Shown: positions 28,748 to 38,124 of the stretch, one piece after another
Numbering within the stretch: position 1 is the first letter of the stretch
How the letters are laid out: each line of letters begins with the position of its first letter
Source: Bacteroides sp.
GTDB lineage: Bacteria > Bacteroidota > Bacteroidia > Bacteroidales > Bacteroidaceae
Direction: 5' to 3'
NCBI GenBank assembly: GCA_021201335.1
Contig: JAJQFD010000042.1
Location: 62,001 to 126,000, forward strand
Length of the DNA stretch: 64,000 nt
Translations under genes and position numbers: made by a program
Notes under the pieces: model-generated
Database searches by the model: none
Seen by the model: the letters and a program-made list of their open reading frames with translations, nothing else
What the model was told of the DNA's origin: nothing

Positions 28748-29836
28748 CTAATATCTTCTTATTAATGCTTTGCCATCAAATTTATCCATTAATTCGTCAT
28801 CCACAAAAATAATATCACCTCCCTGATCACGAATTTGTTTCATCAGGTAAGTCATTATATCAGGAAAATAGTTATTCCCGGCAATAAATACACCTGCCGC
28901 ACCTTCTTCAATCGCTCTCTCAATATCACTCATATCCGTTACCAGCAAATTAGCCGATAAAGCTGCATCAATCTGTGATAGATATTCTTCTTCTTTCTTT
29001 TTGCGGTATGCTTCCACTTCCGGTTGTACGACACTGATTATTTCATGACATGGCATTCTATCAAAGTTACCGGATACATGACCGATAACCATACACGACC
29101 GATCCATTTGCTCAGCATAATAGGAGGTCGTTTTAATGTCTCCTGCTAAGATGACTGGCAAAGGATTTTCATTATAATATTTCTGGAACCGTTTATCGGC
29201 TGTATTAAAGTATTCTTTCACCTGGTTATCAATAAAAGAATCCTGTGCGAGTTCGGCTGGTTCATCTACATAATAATCATTGATATATGGAAAATCTTCG
29301 TTCTGTATTTCCTGGGTTATTTTATCATTGAAAGCTTCCATCAGACGAATTACATTCCGGCTGATAGCAAGTATATAAAAACGCCTGTTCTGTTGGCGGG
29401 TTTTATACAAAGGACGCAAGTCGAATTCCTGACCAATCACCAGTTCTTCTTTTAATTCAACCGGAAGTTTTACAACAGACGAGAAATACTCATTGGCATA
29501 CAAAACGAGACTATCCAGATTCAAGCTGAAATCAATCATTCCCTGAGCCTCTTTTATATTCTCCATGATCTCCTCCATTTTGCGTTTATCCACTATTTTA
29601 AGAAGAATGTTTTCTGTTTCCATTATTTTATTTTTCAATAAAATCGGATCTATTTCACTATCGGGCCTGGTACGATGGGTGGGAATCGTAATCGACACAG
29701 ATATCTCACTTTTCAGATTTTCGAGGTCATTATATTTATATATCAATTCTTCCGACGATTCCGGAACAAGCGTTTTATCTTTCAGGATAAAATGGCGGAT
29801 CGCTTCATTAGAGGTAAGTTTCAGGTATTTCTTCAT
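28748..29836 (-). CDS. Bacterial archaeo-eukaryotic release factor-like (baeRF/Balon-type) protein
   Basis: 362 residues in the order expected for an eRF1-like protein: N-terminal region (about 1-125), central RNase-H-like domain (RRFYILAISRNVIRLMEAF, about 145-240) and an L7Ae-like C-terminal domain (about 245-362; RAIEEGAAGVFIAG). No GGQ peptide-release motif is visible, as expected for baeRFs. One relative, Balon of Psychrobacter, binds the ribosomal A site in hibernation. By analogy this could be a stress-time ribosome factor. The family assignment is from recognised sequence pattern; the hibernation role is inference. Confidence 0.72.
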   Translation of the reverse strand: MKKYLKLTSNEAIRHFILKDKTLVPESSEELIYKYNDLENLKSEISVSITIPTHRTRPDSEIDPILLKNKIMETENILLKIVDKRKMEEIMENIKEAQGMIDFSLNLDSLVLYANEYFSSVVKLPVELKEELVIGQEFDLRPLYKTRQQNRRFYILAISRNVIRLMEAFNDKITQEIQNEDFPYINDYYVDEPAELAQDSFIDNQVKEYFNTADKRFQKYYNENPLPVILAGDIKTTSYYAEQMDRSCMVIGHVSGNFDRMPCHEIISVVQPEVEAYRKKKEEEYLSQIDAALSANLLVTDMSDIERAIEEGAAGVFIAGNNYFPDIMTYLMKQIRDQGGDIIFVDDELMDKFDGKALIRRY

Positions 29837-29960
29837 GATATTTTATTTTATAATTATATAAAAGGGTAACAGTTACCGTTTATTTTCAGTTCATTTTATT
29901 AACGAATATTTCACCCTGTAAACAAAGTGAGGAAGAGGTTTTTTATTTAATTTCGCACGC

Positions 29961-31169
29961 ATGAAAAGAGGATCCGCTGATTTGCCCCTGCATTATGGTA
30001 CTGTGCCTCCCTGGCTTGCTCAACGAATGATGTTATTAGGAGGTGCGATTGTTGAATCTATTGTTATGGAATATGGGCGTTCGGCCTTGTTACAACGGTT
30101 AAGTGATCCTTTCTGGTTTCAGTCACTGGGATGTGTATTGGGTATGGATTGGCATTCGTCAGGCATAACCACTTCGGTAATGAACGCGTTAAAAAAAGCG
30201 ATTAATAAACGCTCCGACGAGCTTGGAATCTACGTTTGCGGCGGAAGGGGAAAATCTTCCCGCCAGACTCCTAGCGAACTTCTGGAAATTGCTTATAAAA
30301 CAGGATTGAATGGCGACGAGTTGGTAAAAAACAGCAAACTCTCTGCCAAGGTAGACAATACCGCTATACAAGACGGATTCCAATTATATCTACACTCTTT
30401 TATTCTTACCCAAGAAGGAGAATGGGCCGTTATACAACAAGGAATGAACGGCAATAGCCGTATGGCCAGACGTTACCATTGGCTATCATCTTCTCTTCGC
30501 TCTTTTATGGAAGAGCCCCATACATCTGTCTGCGGAAAAAATCAGGGACAAATTCTGAATCTAACGGATAAGCTGGCCACCAGTACTCAAAAAGGAATAC
30601 TGGAATTAACCCACGAAACACCCGATAAACTGATGAAAGAAGTTTCGCTAATTCTTCCCCGCCATCATGAAGTACATGTAGAGGATGTCAACCTGAAGAA
30701 ACTGGGTGCCGCACTTATCCTTGCGCATGAGAAAAATGTAGCCGACTTCGAATCACTCTTATTGCTCGAAGGAGTCGGGCCGCGTACTGTTCAGTCGCTT
30801 ACTCTGGTAAGTGAAGTCATTCATGGCACTCCTTCCCGGTTTAAAGATCCTGCCCGTTTCTCTTTTGCACATGGTGGAAAAGACGGGCATCCTTTTCCAG
30901 TACCAACCAAAGTTTACGATGAAACAATTGAAGTTTTCGATAAAGCAATTCACCAATCCAAATTAGGGAATAAAGACAAATCGGATGCCTTGAAGAATCT
31001 TTCAAAAATCTCTCTGGAATTGGAGAAGCAATACACCCCTAACAATTATTTTGACGACTGGGTACAACACGAACGAGATACCTCTTATCTTTATGGAGGA
31101 AAAACAGTCATGGGCGATGCCAAGAAGCCGGAAAAAGAAGGACCTAAACAACTGAAACTATGGGATTAA
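29961..31169 (+). CDS. DUF763 domain-containing protein
   Basis: 402 residues. The start MKRGSADLPLHYGTVPPWL, the block DWHSSGITTSVMNALKKA and the helix-hairpin-helix-like LLLLEGVGPRTVQSLTLV near residue 270 are typical of the DUF763 family, which is found in archaea and scattered bacteria. Its function is not known to me; the HhH-like element and basic regions suggest contact with nucleic acid, which is inference. It is divergent from the baeRF-like gene with 124 bases between starts. Confidence 0.88.
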   Translation: MKRGSADLPLHYGTVPPWLAQRMMLLGGAIVESIVMEYGRSALLQRLSDPFWFQSLGCVLGMDWHSSGITTSVMNALKKAINKRSDELGIYVCGGRGKSSRQTPSELLEIAYKTGLNGDELVKNSKLSAKVDNTAIQDGFQLYLHSFILTQEGEWAVIQQGMNGNSRMARRYHWLSSSLRSFMEEPHTSVCGKNQGQILNLTDKLATSTQKGILELTHETPDKLMKEVSLILPRHHEVHVEDVNLKKLGAALILAHEKNVADFESLLLLEGVGPRTVQSLTLVSEVIHGTPSRFKDPARFSFAHGGKDGHPFPVPTKVYDETIEVFDKAIHQSKLGNKDKSDALKNLSKISLELEKQYTPNNYFDDWVQHERDTSYLYGGKTVMGDAKKPEKEGPKQLKLWD

Positions 31170-31434
31170 ATTCTCTTTTTGGAAGAAACAAACCTTTTGT
31201 AGTCGTCAGTTTTTTAGCGATACAGAGTCGGTGAGTAATTCTTCGGGAAACGTAAATAGTCTCCACGCTTGCTTTTCTTCAATTAAATCATACCATCCAT
31301 AAGTCGCAGAAACAAATTCGTGATTCTGCTTTTATTTTCAATCAAAAACATTTTTCTTTGTAAAAAATGGTTATAACCAATACTGTTGCTCTGTAATCTT
31401 CAAATAGAATAAATAATACTCAGATCCTTTTTCC

Positions 31435-32865
31435 ATGGACATTACATCTATTGTATTACTACTACTTTCAATCATATACTTTTTACTGATCGTAGGAACT
31501 TTCATTGTCATTCTAACCGATAAAACAAATACTTCCCGTACCATTGCGTGGTTGCTGGTTTTGATGATAATTCCGGCCATTGGATTGGTATTATATTATG
31601 TTTTCGGATACAGCCCCCGGCGAAACAATAAAGGAATAGAAGAATATAACAAATTCAAAGCTGCCCTTACCAGCGAAATGCCCGAAATTGAAAATTACTA
31701 CGAAGGTGTTTACAAAGAAAAAGTACGACCGCAATACCACCCCTTAGTAGATTTGCTGGAAAGGAGTAATGATTCCTGGTTACTGTATGGAAGTAAAGTA
31801 GAAATAATGACTACGGGCCAAGCCAAATTCGATGCATTAATCAATGACCTGGAGAATGCCCGGCACCATATCCACATGGAGTATTTCTATTTCCGGAAAG
31901 ATAAAACAGGAAACCATATACGGGAGATACTCATGCGTAAAGCTGCCGAAGGAGTTAAAGTACGGTTTGTTTATGAGAATATAGCTAATATAGATATCAA
32001 TCCCCGGTATTACTATACCATGAGAAAGGCCGGAGTTGAAGTGCTACCTTTTAGTAAAGGTTCTCTTCCTTGGATCCGAAGAAACCTGAATAACCGCGAT
32101 CATCGGAAAATTGCGATTATCGACGGAAAGATCGGTTATACCGGCGGAATGAATATCGGAGATCGGTATGCTTTCGAGTGGCGCGATACTCATTTACGAA
32201 TCAAAGGACAAGGTGTATACGGACTGCAATATAATTTTCTTCATATCTGGTTCGAATCGGCCGGGGGACTTCCCGAAAATATACGAGAGTATTTCCCACC
32301 CTGTAAAAGCTACACTAATAATCTGTTGCAGGTAGTACCAGAAGCACCCAATTCGCGCTGGCCTTATTATTTGCTTGCCTCAGTTCATATTGTAAGCAAT
32401 GCAAAAAAGCATATTTATATTCAAACTCCTTATTATATGCCTGCTGATTCTCTGCTGCAAGCCTTAAAAACGGCCGCCCTCAGTGAAATTGATGTACGCG
32501 TAATGGTCTCCCGGAAAGCCGATATTTTCTTTATGGACCCGGCCATCCATTCTTACTATCAGGAATCGCTCGAAGCGGGAATTAAAATATATGAGTTAAC
32601 TGATACATTTATCCATGCCAAAACAATGGTGGTAGATAATTATGTCTCTGTAATTGGTTCTTCCAACATGGATTTAAGAAGCCTGGAACTGAGCTTTGAG
32701 ATTAATACATATATGTATGACGAAGAAATAGCCCGCCAGAACTGCGAAATATTTTTTAATGACATGCATGGCTGCCGGGAAATTATACTGGAAAGATGGA
32801 AGAATCGCTCATGGATCAGAAAGATCATTGAATCGGTTATGCGGTTATTTTCTCCTTTATTGTAA
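31435..32865 (+). CDS. cls: Cardiolipin synthase
   Basis: 476 residues: two N-terminal transmembrane helices (about 5-55), then two phospholipase-D domains with complete HKD motifs, HRKIAIIDGKIGYTGG (about 222) and HAKTMVVDNYVSVIGSSNMD (about 393). The enzyme joins two phosphatidylglycerol (or PG plus PE) molecules to make cardiolipin at the inner membrane. Length and domain order match the bacterial ClsA/Cls type. It converges on the HU-like gene, with a shared hairpin at 32916-32947. Confidence 0.95.
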   Translation: MDITSIVLLLLSIIYFLLIVGTFIVILTDKTNTSRTIAWLLVLMIIPAIGLVLYYVFGYSPRRNNKGIEEYNKFKAALTSEMPEIENYYEGVYKEKVRPQYHPLVDLLERSNDSWLLYGSKVEIMTTGQAKFDALINDLENARHHIHMEYFYFRKDKTGNHIREILMRKAAEGVKVRFVYENIANIDINPRYYYTMRKAGVEVLPFSKGSLPWIRRNLNNRDHRKIAIIDGKIGYTGGMNIGDRYAFEWRDTHLRIKGQGVYGLQYNFLHIWFESAGGLPENIREYFPPCKSYTNNLLQVVPEAPNSRWPYYLLASVHIVSNAKKHIYIQTPYYMPADSLLQALKTAALSEIDVRVMVSRKADIFFMDPAIHSYYQESLEAGIKIYELTDTFIHAKTMVVDNYVSVIGSSNMDLRSLELSFEINTYMYDEEIARQNCEIFFNDMHGCREIILERWKNRSWIRKIIESVMRLFSPLL

Positions 32866-32915
32866 ATTTGAACATAAAAATAACAGTAAAATCATCAGAG
32901 AATTATCATACAAAT

Positions 32916-32947
32916 AAGGGTATCTCACCTCCCAGTGAGATACCCTT
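32916..32947. terminator. Terminator between cls and the HU-like gene
   Basis: AAGGGTATCTCAC pairs with GTGAGATACCCTT around a short CTCCCA loop, located between two convergent genes. Confidence 0.88.
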
Positions 32948-32977
32948 CTAAATAATCTAATCCTATTATAAAGTTAT

Positions 32978-33493
32978 TTATGCTGCCGGATCAATAAATC
33001 CGCCACCACCATCGCCGGGATCTGTATTGTCATCACCGCCTGAATTATCGATACCATTATTGGAATTGGATGACGAACTATTTCCTCCACCCCATTTGGC
33101 AAATTCAAGGTTCTCGAACATAGCACGAGTAGTACCCTGAACATTGTTACGAGTAAACTCAGGTGTAAATCTGATACGTAACCCGTGAATCTGAGTATGG
33201 TTTACTTCTTCTTCCGTATCCACACCATGCCCTACAGATTTGGCGATTACCGTAAAAGTTCCCAAACCGTCTAGTTTTACTGAACGACTGTTCATCAGAT
33301 GTCTGGCTATAACTCTCATCAGGTTACTCGTTACACTCATCGTGTCTCCCGGAGTCAACGATGACTTCTCGGCTACTTCATCAGCCATTTCAAACAATGT
33401 AACGGCTTTTCCCGTTTTCACCAAAACAGGAAACCATTTTTTCTTACCGTCTTTAGATGCGATGCTGCTTTGTCTAGCTTTGTACAGTAACAT
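32978..33493 (-). CDS. HU-family DNA-binding protein with Gly/Asn/Ser-rich tail
   Basis: 171 residues. Residues about 1-125 have the HU/IHF-related fold used by Bacteroides HU-HIG-like proteins (FEMADEVAEKSSLTPGDTMS, then VKLDGLGTFTVIAKS and the arm-like region GLRIRFTPEF). The tail from about 135 is low-complexity (GGGNSSSSNSNN, DPGDGGGGFIDPAA). A TATCTTTG -7 box (33615-33622) predicts a leader of about 115 bases. It probably acts as a nucleoid or structural DNA-binding protein. Confidence 0.88.
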   Translation of the reverse strand: MLLYKARQSSIASKDGKKKWFPVLVKTGKAVTLFEMADEVAEKSSLTPGDTMSVTSNLMRVIARHLMNSRSVKLDGLGTFTVIAKSVGHGVDTEEEVNHTQIHGLRIRFTPEFTRNNVQGTTRAMFENLEFAKWGGGNSSSSNSNNGIDNSGGDDNTDPGDGGGGFIDPAA

Positions 33494-33614
33494 AATTACC
33501 TCCTTTCTTCTTTAAATTAATATTCGGTTTATTATTGAATCAATGACCCTGGGTGAAAATTAAAAATAATGCGCAACTCTCTTTAAATTTTCATTTGCGT
33601 TATTGAATCTATCG

Positions 33615-33622
33615 CAAAGATA
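33615..33622 (-). promoter_or_regulatory. -7 box of the HU-like gene
   Basis: TATCTTTG on the minus strand, giving a leader of about 115 bases before ATG 33493. Confidence 0.55.
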
Positions 33623-34270
33623 AATAATTATTTTCTATTGAACAAATATGGTTTTTATAAATAATTGGATCGCTTAGCTTTTTATTGGTATTTCAAATAT
33701 ATTATTGGCGAAATTCACTGTAAATCAATACCATAACAAAACTATTAAAAATCTTTAATATATAAACAATTGAACACGATAGATAATTTACACCAATCTT
33801 AATCTTATCCCAAGAGCTTACTATGAAAGATTGATTAAGTTAATGACAACTTATCCATTTAGATAATCGCACTCAGAAGACCTCCTTTCAATTAAATTTT
33901 ATTTGGAAATTGTGCAATTATCCTTGTGTGATTAAACCTAGCAATTGTCAAGTCTGCCAAATTATAATCATCAAGTTCACGAATAAGACAATAATTATCA
34001 AATTGACATTTTGAAAAACAAATGGCAAATCCTTCCTCTATAATCATCCAAAGATTAAGAGAGTGAGGAAAACAACAAGGAAATTGAATTAGAAGAAATC
34101 AAGAAGATTAATATAAAGGGAATAAATAAACGAGTAGCTAATTAAACGCATAAAATCAAAAACATTACGACACAGAAACCAATAATTCATGATCATAATA
34201 ACATTTTTCAATCAACCGGAAATAGAAAGCAAATAGAAAATAAAACCGAGAACCGTGCAATCCTCTTAGA

Positions 34271-34380
34271 AACTTGAGCCGCGCGTTGTCGGAACTTGAG
34301 CCGCGTGTTGTCGAAACTTGAGCCGCGCGTTGCCGAAACTTGAGCCGCGCGTTGTCAGAACTTGAGCCGCGCGTTGTCGA
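34271..34380. repeat. 22-bp tandem array, five copies
   Basis: The unit AACTTGAGCCGCGCGTTGTC plus two bases starts at 34271, 34293, 34315, 34337 and 34359, an exact 22-base period. Copies differ at a few positions (GCGTG in copy 2, TTGCC in copy 3, TCAG in copy 4). The core is shared with the cluster at 16159-16260. Confidence 0.9.
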
Positions 34381-34614
34381 AAGAATAAAGTTTCAGTCAT
34401 TGTTGAAGTGCTTTTCAGAGGTCAAAAAGAGCTTTTTAACTATTTTTTGCAACTAATTGACGGTATTTTGAAAAAGTGCATGTAAGAAAAATAAGTCAAA
34501 TAAAATCATTCTGATGCCAAAAACCTATATTTGCTAACATCTGAACTCCCCGAACATTTGAATAAAACTAGCTCGGTTGAGTATAAGCATAGCGATTATT
34601 AAACAAAAAATATT

Positions 34615-34673
34615 GAAGCTGCCTAAAAACACTATCCCCCTATCATAAAAAGGGCAGTATTTTTGGCAGCTTC
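34615..34673. terminator. Large hairpin beyond the gene ending at 34682
   Basis: GAAGCTGCCTAAAAACACT pairs with AGTATTTTTGGCAGCTTC with one small mismatch zone around a 21-base loop. It follows the stop of the hypothetical gene on the minus strand and may be its terminator. Confidence 0.75.
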
Positions 34674-34681
34674 TGCTAAAT

Positions 34682-35386
34682 CTAAAATATTTTATAGGTA
34701 AGTGTTACAATATTACTTTTGATTTCTACTTCAGGTATTCTGTCAAAAAAATCTAAATTAACATCACTCCAATCAGGAACTATATTCCACCCTGATAAAA
34801 CGCCCGAATCTCTTTTTGTATTATATGTAAACTGGAGTTCATATTTCCCAGGTAAAAGATAATTTTCGAGATCCAATCCCTTAGGTGTCCAGAACTTCTC
34901 TATCGATACACGCTCTTGATCTACCCTACAAAGAATTGAATCTGCCGGATAAGATTTTATCTCCACTGTATATGCATCAATCGGATTAAAGCATTCGTTA
35001 GGTTCCAGTTTACGAATTTGCCGAGAGACAAGTGGATTGAACATCGGACAAAATCGTACAGTTCTTTTTCTTCCATTTAATATTTCAATATTCGCTGCCG
35101 GATATCGCAACTTCAAAGAAGAACCATCCAGACAAGCCGGCAGATAAATTGTACTATCAGTCCTGTTTAATATCAGAACATCCACTTGCGGCTTTTCACC
35201 AATTCGATAATATGTTTTTTGAGGGATCTATAAACAAACAATTCCCGTATCAGAGTTAAGTTTCGATGTAATTTCCTCTTTTACCTCTTCACAAATTGGA
35301 TGAAATTCGGAGTAAACCTGGTTATATATTCGTAAGCAAATACAAAAGAGGAAAATAAGTATTACATATACTAATTTGATTTTCAT
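34682..35386 (-). pseudogene. Hypothetical membrane-anchored protein interrupted by in-frame TAG
   Basis: From ATG 35386 a hydrophobic segment (VYVILIFLFCICL) begins a frame that meets TAG at codon 53 (35228-35230). The same frame then stays open to 34682 and reads YYRIGEKPQVDVLILNRT onward, a beta-rich extracellular-looking domain of about 170 residues. Without the stop it would be 234 codons. A GTG at 35185 could start a shorter product without anchor. The ATG is directly preceded by nine G on the coding strand (35387-35395). No family recognised. Confidence 0.6.
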
Positions 35387-35395
35387 CCCCCCCCC
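35387..35395 (-). repeat. G9 tract abutting an ATG
   Basis: Nine C on the plus strand, i.e. nine G directly before the ATG of the hypothetical gene at 35386. Change in tract length would alter spacing between any ribosome-binding site and the start. Confidence 0.6.
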
Positions 35396-35414
35396 GACCA
35401 GAAAAACGCATTAT

Positions 35415-35968
35415 TTATAATTTCGCTGACATAGCCTCAATCTTCTCTAAAGCATCTGTTTTAAGAATATCGCCTACTTCATTAACATTAGGTACTGTTA
35501 TAATGCCTGTATTTTCCCATTTCATTAGTTTGTAAATGGGTTCATACGTTTTAATGATTCCCTCAAAATCGGATATTTCATCGGTTTCACCACAAACCAG
35601 AAGTATGCTCTCTTTTATTTTCACGGGCCTCTCTGCAACAAATAAAGAATAGATTTTATCAATCGCAGCTTTAAGTTGCGCAGTGAATGTGTACCAATAA
35701 AGTGGTGTAATAAATACTATAGTTTCCGCTTCTTCAATATACGGTGCTATGGTATTAAAATCGTCGTTAAATACACATGCAGTTCCTTTGCTAAAACACT
35801 TTTTACAAGCAATACATCCTCCTATTTTCATTCGGCCAGTATCGAAACGGGTAACCGTATGGCCAGCTCTTTCCGCACCACGAATAAAAGCATCAGCCAT
35901 TAAAGAACTATTCCACCCCCCCGACGATAACTGCCGGTTAATACCAGAATATTTTTCCGTTGTTCCAT
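35415..35968 (-). pseudogene. NAD(P)H-dependent FMN reductase / flavodoxin-fold protein, frameshifted
   Basis: ATG 35968 gives MEQRKNILVLTGSYRRGG, the FMN-binding loop, but the frame ends in TAA within 20 codons. The remainder, open from 35900 (MADAFIRGAERAGHTV) to 35415, is in another frame. The break lies in a run of seven G on the coding strand (C7 at 35916-35922); eight or five G would restore about 184 residues ending the loop with WNSSLM. A cysteine pair in GCIACKKCFSKGTACVFNDD and TPLYWYTFTAQLKAAID are typical of iron-sulfur-flavoprotein-like reductases. Confidence 0.85.
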
Positions 35969-36603
35969 AAATTGTTATTTAATTAGTCTTTCACAAAGTT
36001 AACTATTTGCGGTATGGATGCAAGAAAGTTTGAAACTGTTTTGCTCCTGCTTTGCTCGAAACCCTAAAGTGCTAGTTGGCAAGGGTAGGATTCTCTTATG
36101 CATTTTCTGAAGAAGGTTGGTGTAATGATGGTTATCTAGTGTTAGTTTACATCGCGGGCTGAATAAATTATAATTTGAGGGTGTTCAAAAGGTAACCATG
36201 GATTACGTTCGTTCCTCACTTCACCCAGTCATGTTGGGTAGATAACATTTCTTAGTAATCAAGTCAAGGATCTAAGATCTGTTAAGAAATCCCGGAGGGA
36301 TTTGATGTGCATAACCACGGGATGTAATTCCGTGGAATAGACGTCCCAACTCTACCCACACAGCCCTGAAAAAGGGTGAAGAATAATCTCGTAGGATATC
36401 CATTCCACGGTTATGCACATGCAATCCCTGCGGGATTTCTTAAAGATTTTAACGTCTTAAAATCTTCCGAACATGACTGCACTTCACACTGGGCTAAATC
36501 TATCGCATTTTCAGGGCTGACCCTGCTACAAACTTACGGTTTGTAACATAGCCAAAAAAATCCATTAGCTTTTTTTTAGATAGTTCCTTACAGCTAATTC
36601 ATA
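35969..36603. other. Gap with inverted-repeat element
   Basis: 635 bases without a gene. The inverted repeat at 36281-36450 occupies its middle; AAGATTTTAA/TTAAAATCTT palindrome at 36445-36465 and a CAGGGCTGACCCTG stem at 36512-36525 follow. Confidence 0.55.
36281..36450. repeat. Imperfect long inverted repeat
   Basis: Left arm from TTAAGAAATCCCGGAGGGAT through GTGCATAACC; right arm is its near reverse complement (GGTTATGCACAT ... AATCCCTGCGGGATTTCTTAA). The left arm has about 14 extra bases containing a second CCACGG/CCGTGG stem. Arms are roughly 50-65 bases. Confidence 0.8.
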
Positions 36604-37239
36604 TTAAAATGCAATACCCAATCGAAACCCCCAGTTATTTAATCCGTCAACAGAATAACCCACAACATGACTCTTATTTGTTGATAAGCTGTAGTAAGCT
36701 GCCACATGGATACCAAATGTTTTCATGGGAGTGGCAAATACGGTAACACCTACTTCCGGAGAAATATAGAAACCCCATTTCCGCTCATAAGCTTTAAAAA
36801 TATTCATATAAGAAGAGACTTCGCTGTATGCTGCACCAATTTTAGAACCTATATAAGGTTCAAAATAGCTCCACCTTTCCCGATTAAAAACATAACGCAT
36901 CGTCGCTCCGAAGGGGACCTGGAAAATAGAATGTTGTTGGTCGGTATTAATGGCAGAAGTTTCGCTTATCTGGATCGTTGTCCGGTCTACAAACTTATTA
37001 TTGGTATGGAAAGATACAAATCCACCTACCGAAAAAGTAGGCCATACATAATAACCTGCTTCGGCATGAAGACCCCATCCACTCATTTTATTGACAAAAT
37101 CATTACTCAGTGGAGAATTTAACTGCCAGTCAACATTAACATACCCATTGGGTATCGTCTGTGCACCACCCTGTGAAGACATGGCCAAACACATTATTAG
37201 TATAACCATCAGTTTGACATGTATATATTTCTTTTTCAT
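36604..37239 (-). CDS. Outer membrane beta-barrel protein
   Basis: The start at 37239 (MKKKYIHVKLMV) is preferred over 37248. About 211 residues with a Sec signal ending SSQGGAQ and alternating amphipathic strands; the C-terminal WGFRLGIAF ends in the aromatic residue typical of outer membrane barrels. It follows the DUF4136 gene by 27 bases, so the two are probably one transcript. Ligand or role not identifiable. Confidence 0.85.
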   Translation of the reverse strand: MKKKYIHVKLMVILIMCLAMSSQGGAQTIPNGYVNVDWQLNSPLSNDFVNKMSGWGLHAEAGYYVWPTFSVGGFVSFHTNNKFVDRTTIQISETSAINTDQQHSIFQVPFGATMRYVFNRERWSYFEPYIGSKIGAAYSEVSSYMNIFKAYERKWGFYISPEVGVTVFATPMKTFGIHVAAYYSLSTNKSHVVGYSVDGLNNWGFRLGIAF

Positions 37240-37266
37240 AAAAACCAAAATTTAGATTACGACTCT

Positions 37267-37917
37267 TTATTTCTTGATATAAGGCGATTGAGCAAAAGCT
37301 TGATTGAGAGCCCGTGAGGCCAATTCAGCATTATACTGATTGGAAGAGGATAATAATCCCTGCATATAAGCAGTCCATAACACGGTCAATCGTGTACCGG
37401 CATCCCTTCGTGGAGCTATGGCTTTTAAATCCACCATTTCCGTAAGCAATGAACCTACGCGATAAGAATAAACAATACGGTATGGATAATACCAACCGCT
37501 CCAATCGCCCCAGTAGCCGGGTCCCCAATAGTCAGGATATCCCCACCACCAATAAGGATAATCGGTATAACCCGCGAAATAACTGATATCTTCAATGTAT
37601 GAAGTCTGAAGTCCGAGGTCAGCATCCTCTTTTTCATCCACACGTGTATATCCACGGCTCGTCAGAGCTGTTTCAATGATAGAAACAATTTCTTCGGTTT
37701 GCCCTGCTGTCCAGTAGCGAGGTTGAGGATAATTTCCAATAATAAGTACGCTGTCGGGTATATAAAAAGTGTTAAAAGCAGAGAAATCCACTTCCGCATC
37801 ATAATCGGTCATCACAACAAAATCATTGTCTAACCTCCCCGTATCCGGTTCTTTGTGGCAGGACACCAGCATAAGAATCGTAAATGACAAAATTGATAAT
37901 AACTTTTTCATCTTCAT
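37267..37917 (-). CDS. DUF4136 domain-containing lipoprotein
   Basis: 216 residues, lipoprotein signal (LMLVSC-HKEP); an alternative ATG lies two codons inside. The DUF4136 hallmark DYDAEVDFSAFNTFYI occurs at about 40-55, and a Trp/Tyr/Gly/Pro-rich segment (YPYWWWGYPDYWGPGYWGDW) at about 120-140 is common in this family. The domain occurs in envelope lipoproteins of unknown function. It leads a two-gene unit with the outer membrane protein downstream. Confidence 0.88.
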   Translation of the reverse strand: MKMKKLLSILSFTILMLVSCHKEPDTGRLDNDFVVMTDYDAEVDFSAFNTFYIPDSVLIIGNYPQPRYWTAGQTEEIVSIIETALTSRGYTRVDEKEDADLGLQTSYIEDISYFAGYTDYPYWWWGYPDYWGPGYWGDWSGWYYPYRIVYSYRVGSLLTEMVDLKAIAPRRDAGTRLTVLWTAYMQGLLSSSNQYNAELASRALNQAFAQSPYIKK

Positions 37918-38124
37918 GTATGTTTAGGCTATTTATAAAATATTTTCCAAATAATATCATATTTCCAATATCAGATAAATGACATTTTTGTCCATTGGGA
38001 TGTTTAGAAAATTATAAATAGTTAACAGCATAATCAATTCCATTATTTGTTTGTTATCCAAGAAAGAATGACCTTCTAAAGGATGTTTGTAGAATTATTC
38101 TTTTAATTATTAAAAAAAATAACG

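Larger units (their letters stand above)
33494..34681. other. 1.2-kb gene-free gap
   Basis: No credible gene on either strand. It holds the HU promoter (33615-33622), the 22-bp repeat array (34271-34380) and a large hairpin (34615-34673); the rest is AT-rich without evident structure. Confidence 0.6.

Noticed and set aside
34271..34380. Reading the 22-bp array as a CRISPR
   Set aside because: The units abut with no unique spacers of 25-40 bases and no cas gene is present; it is a plain tandem array.
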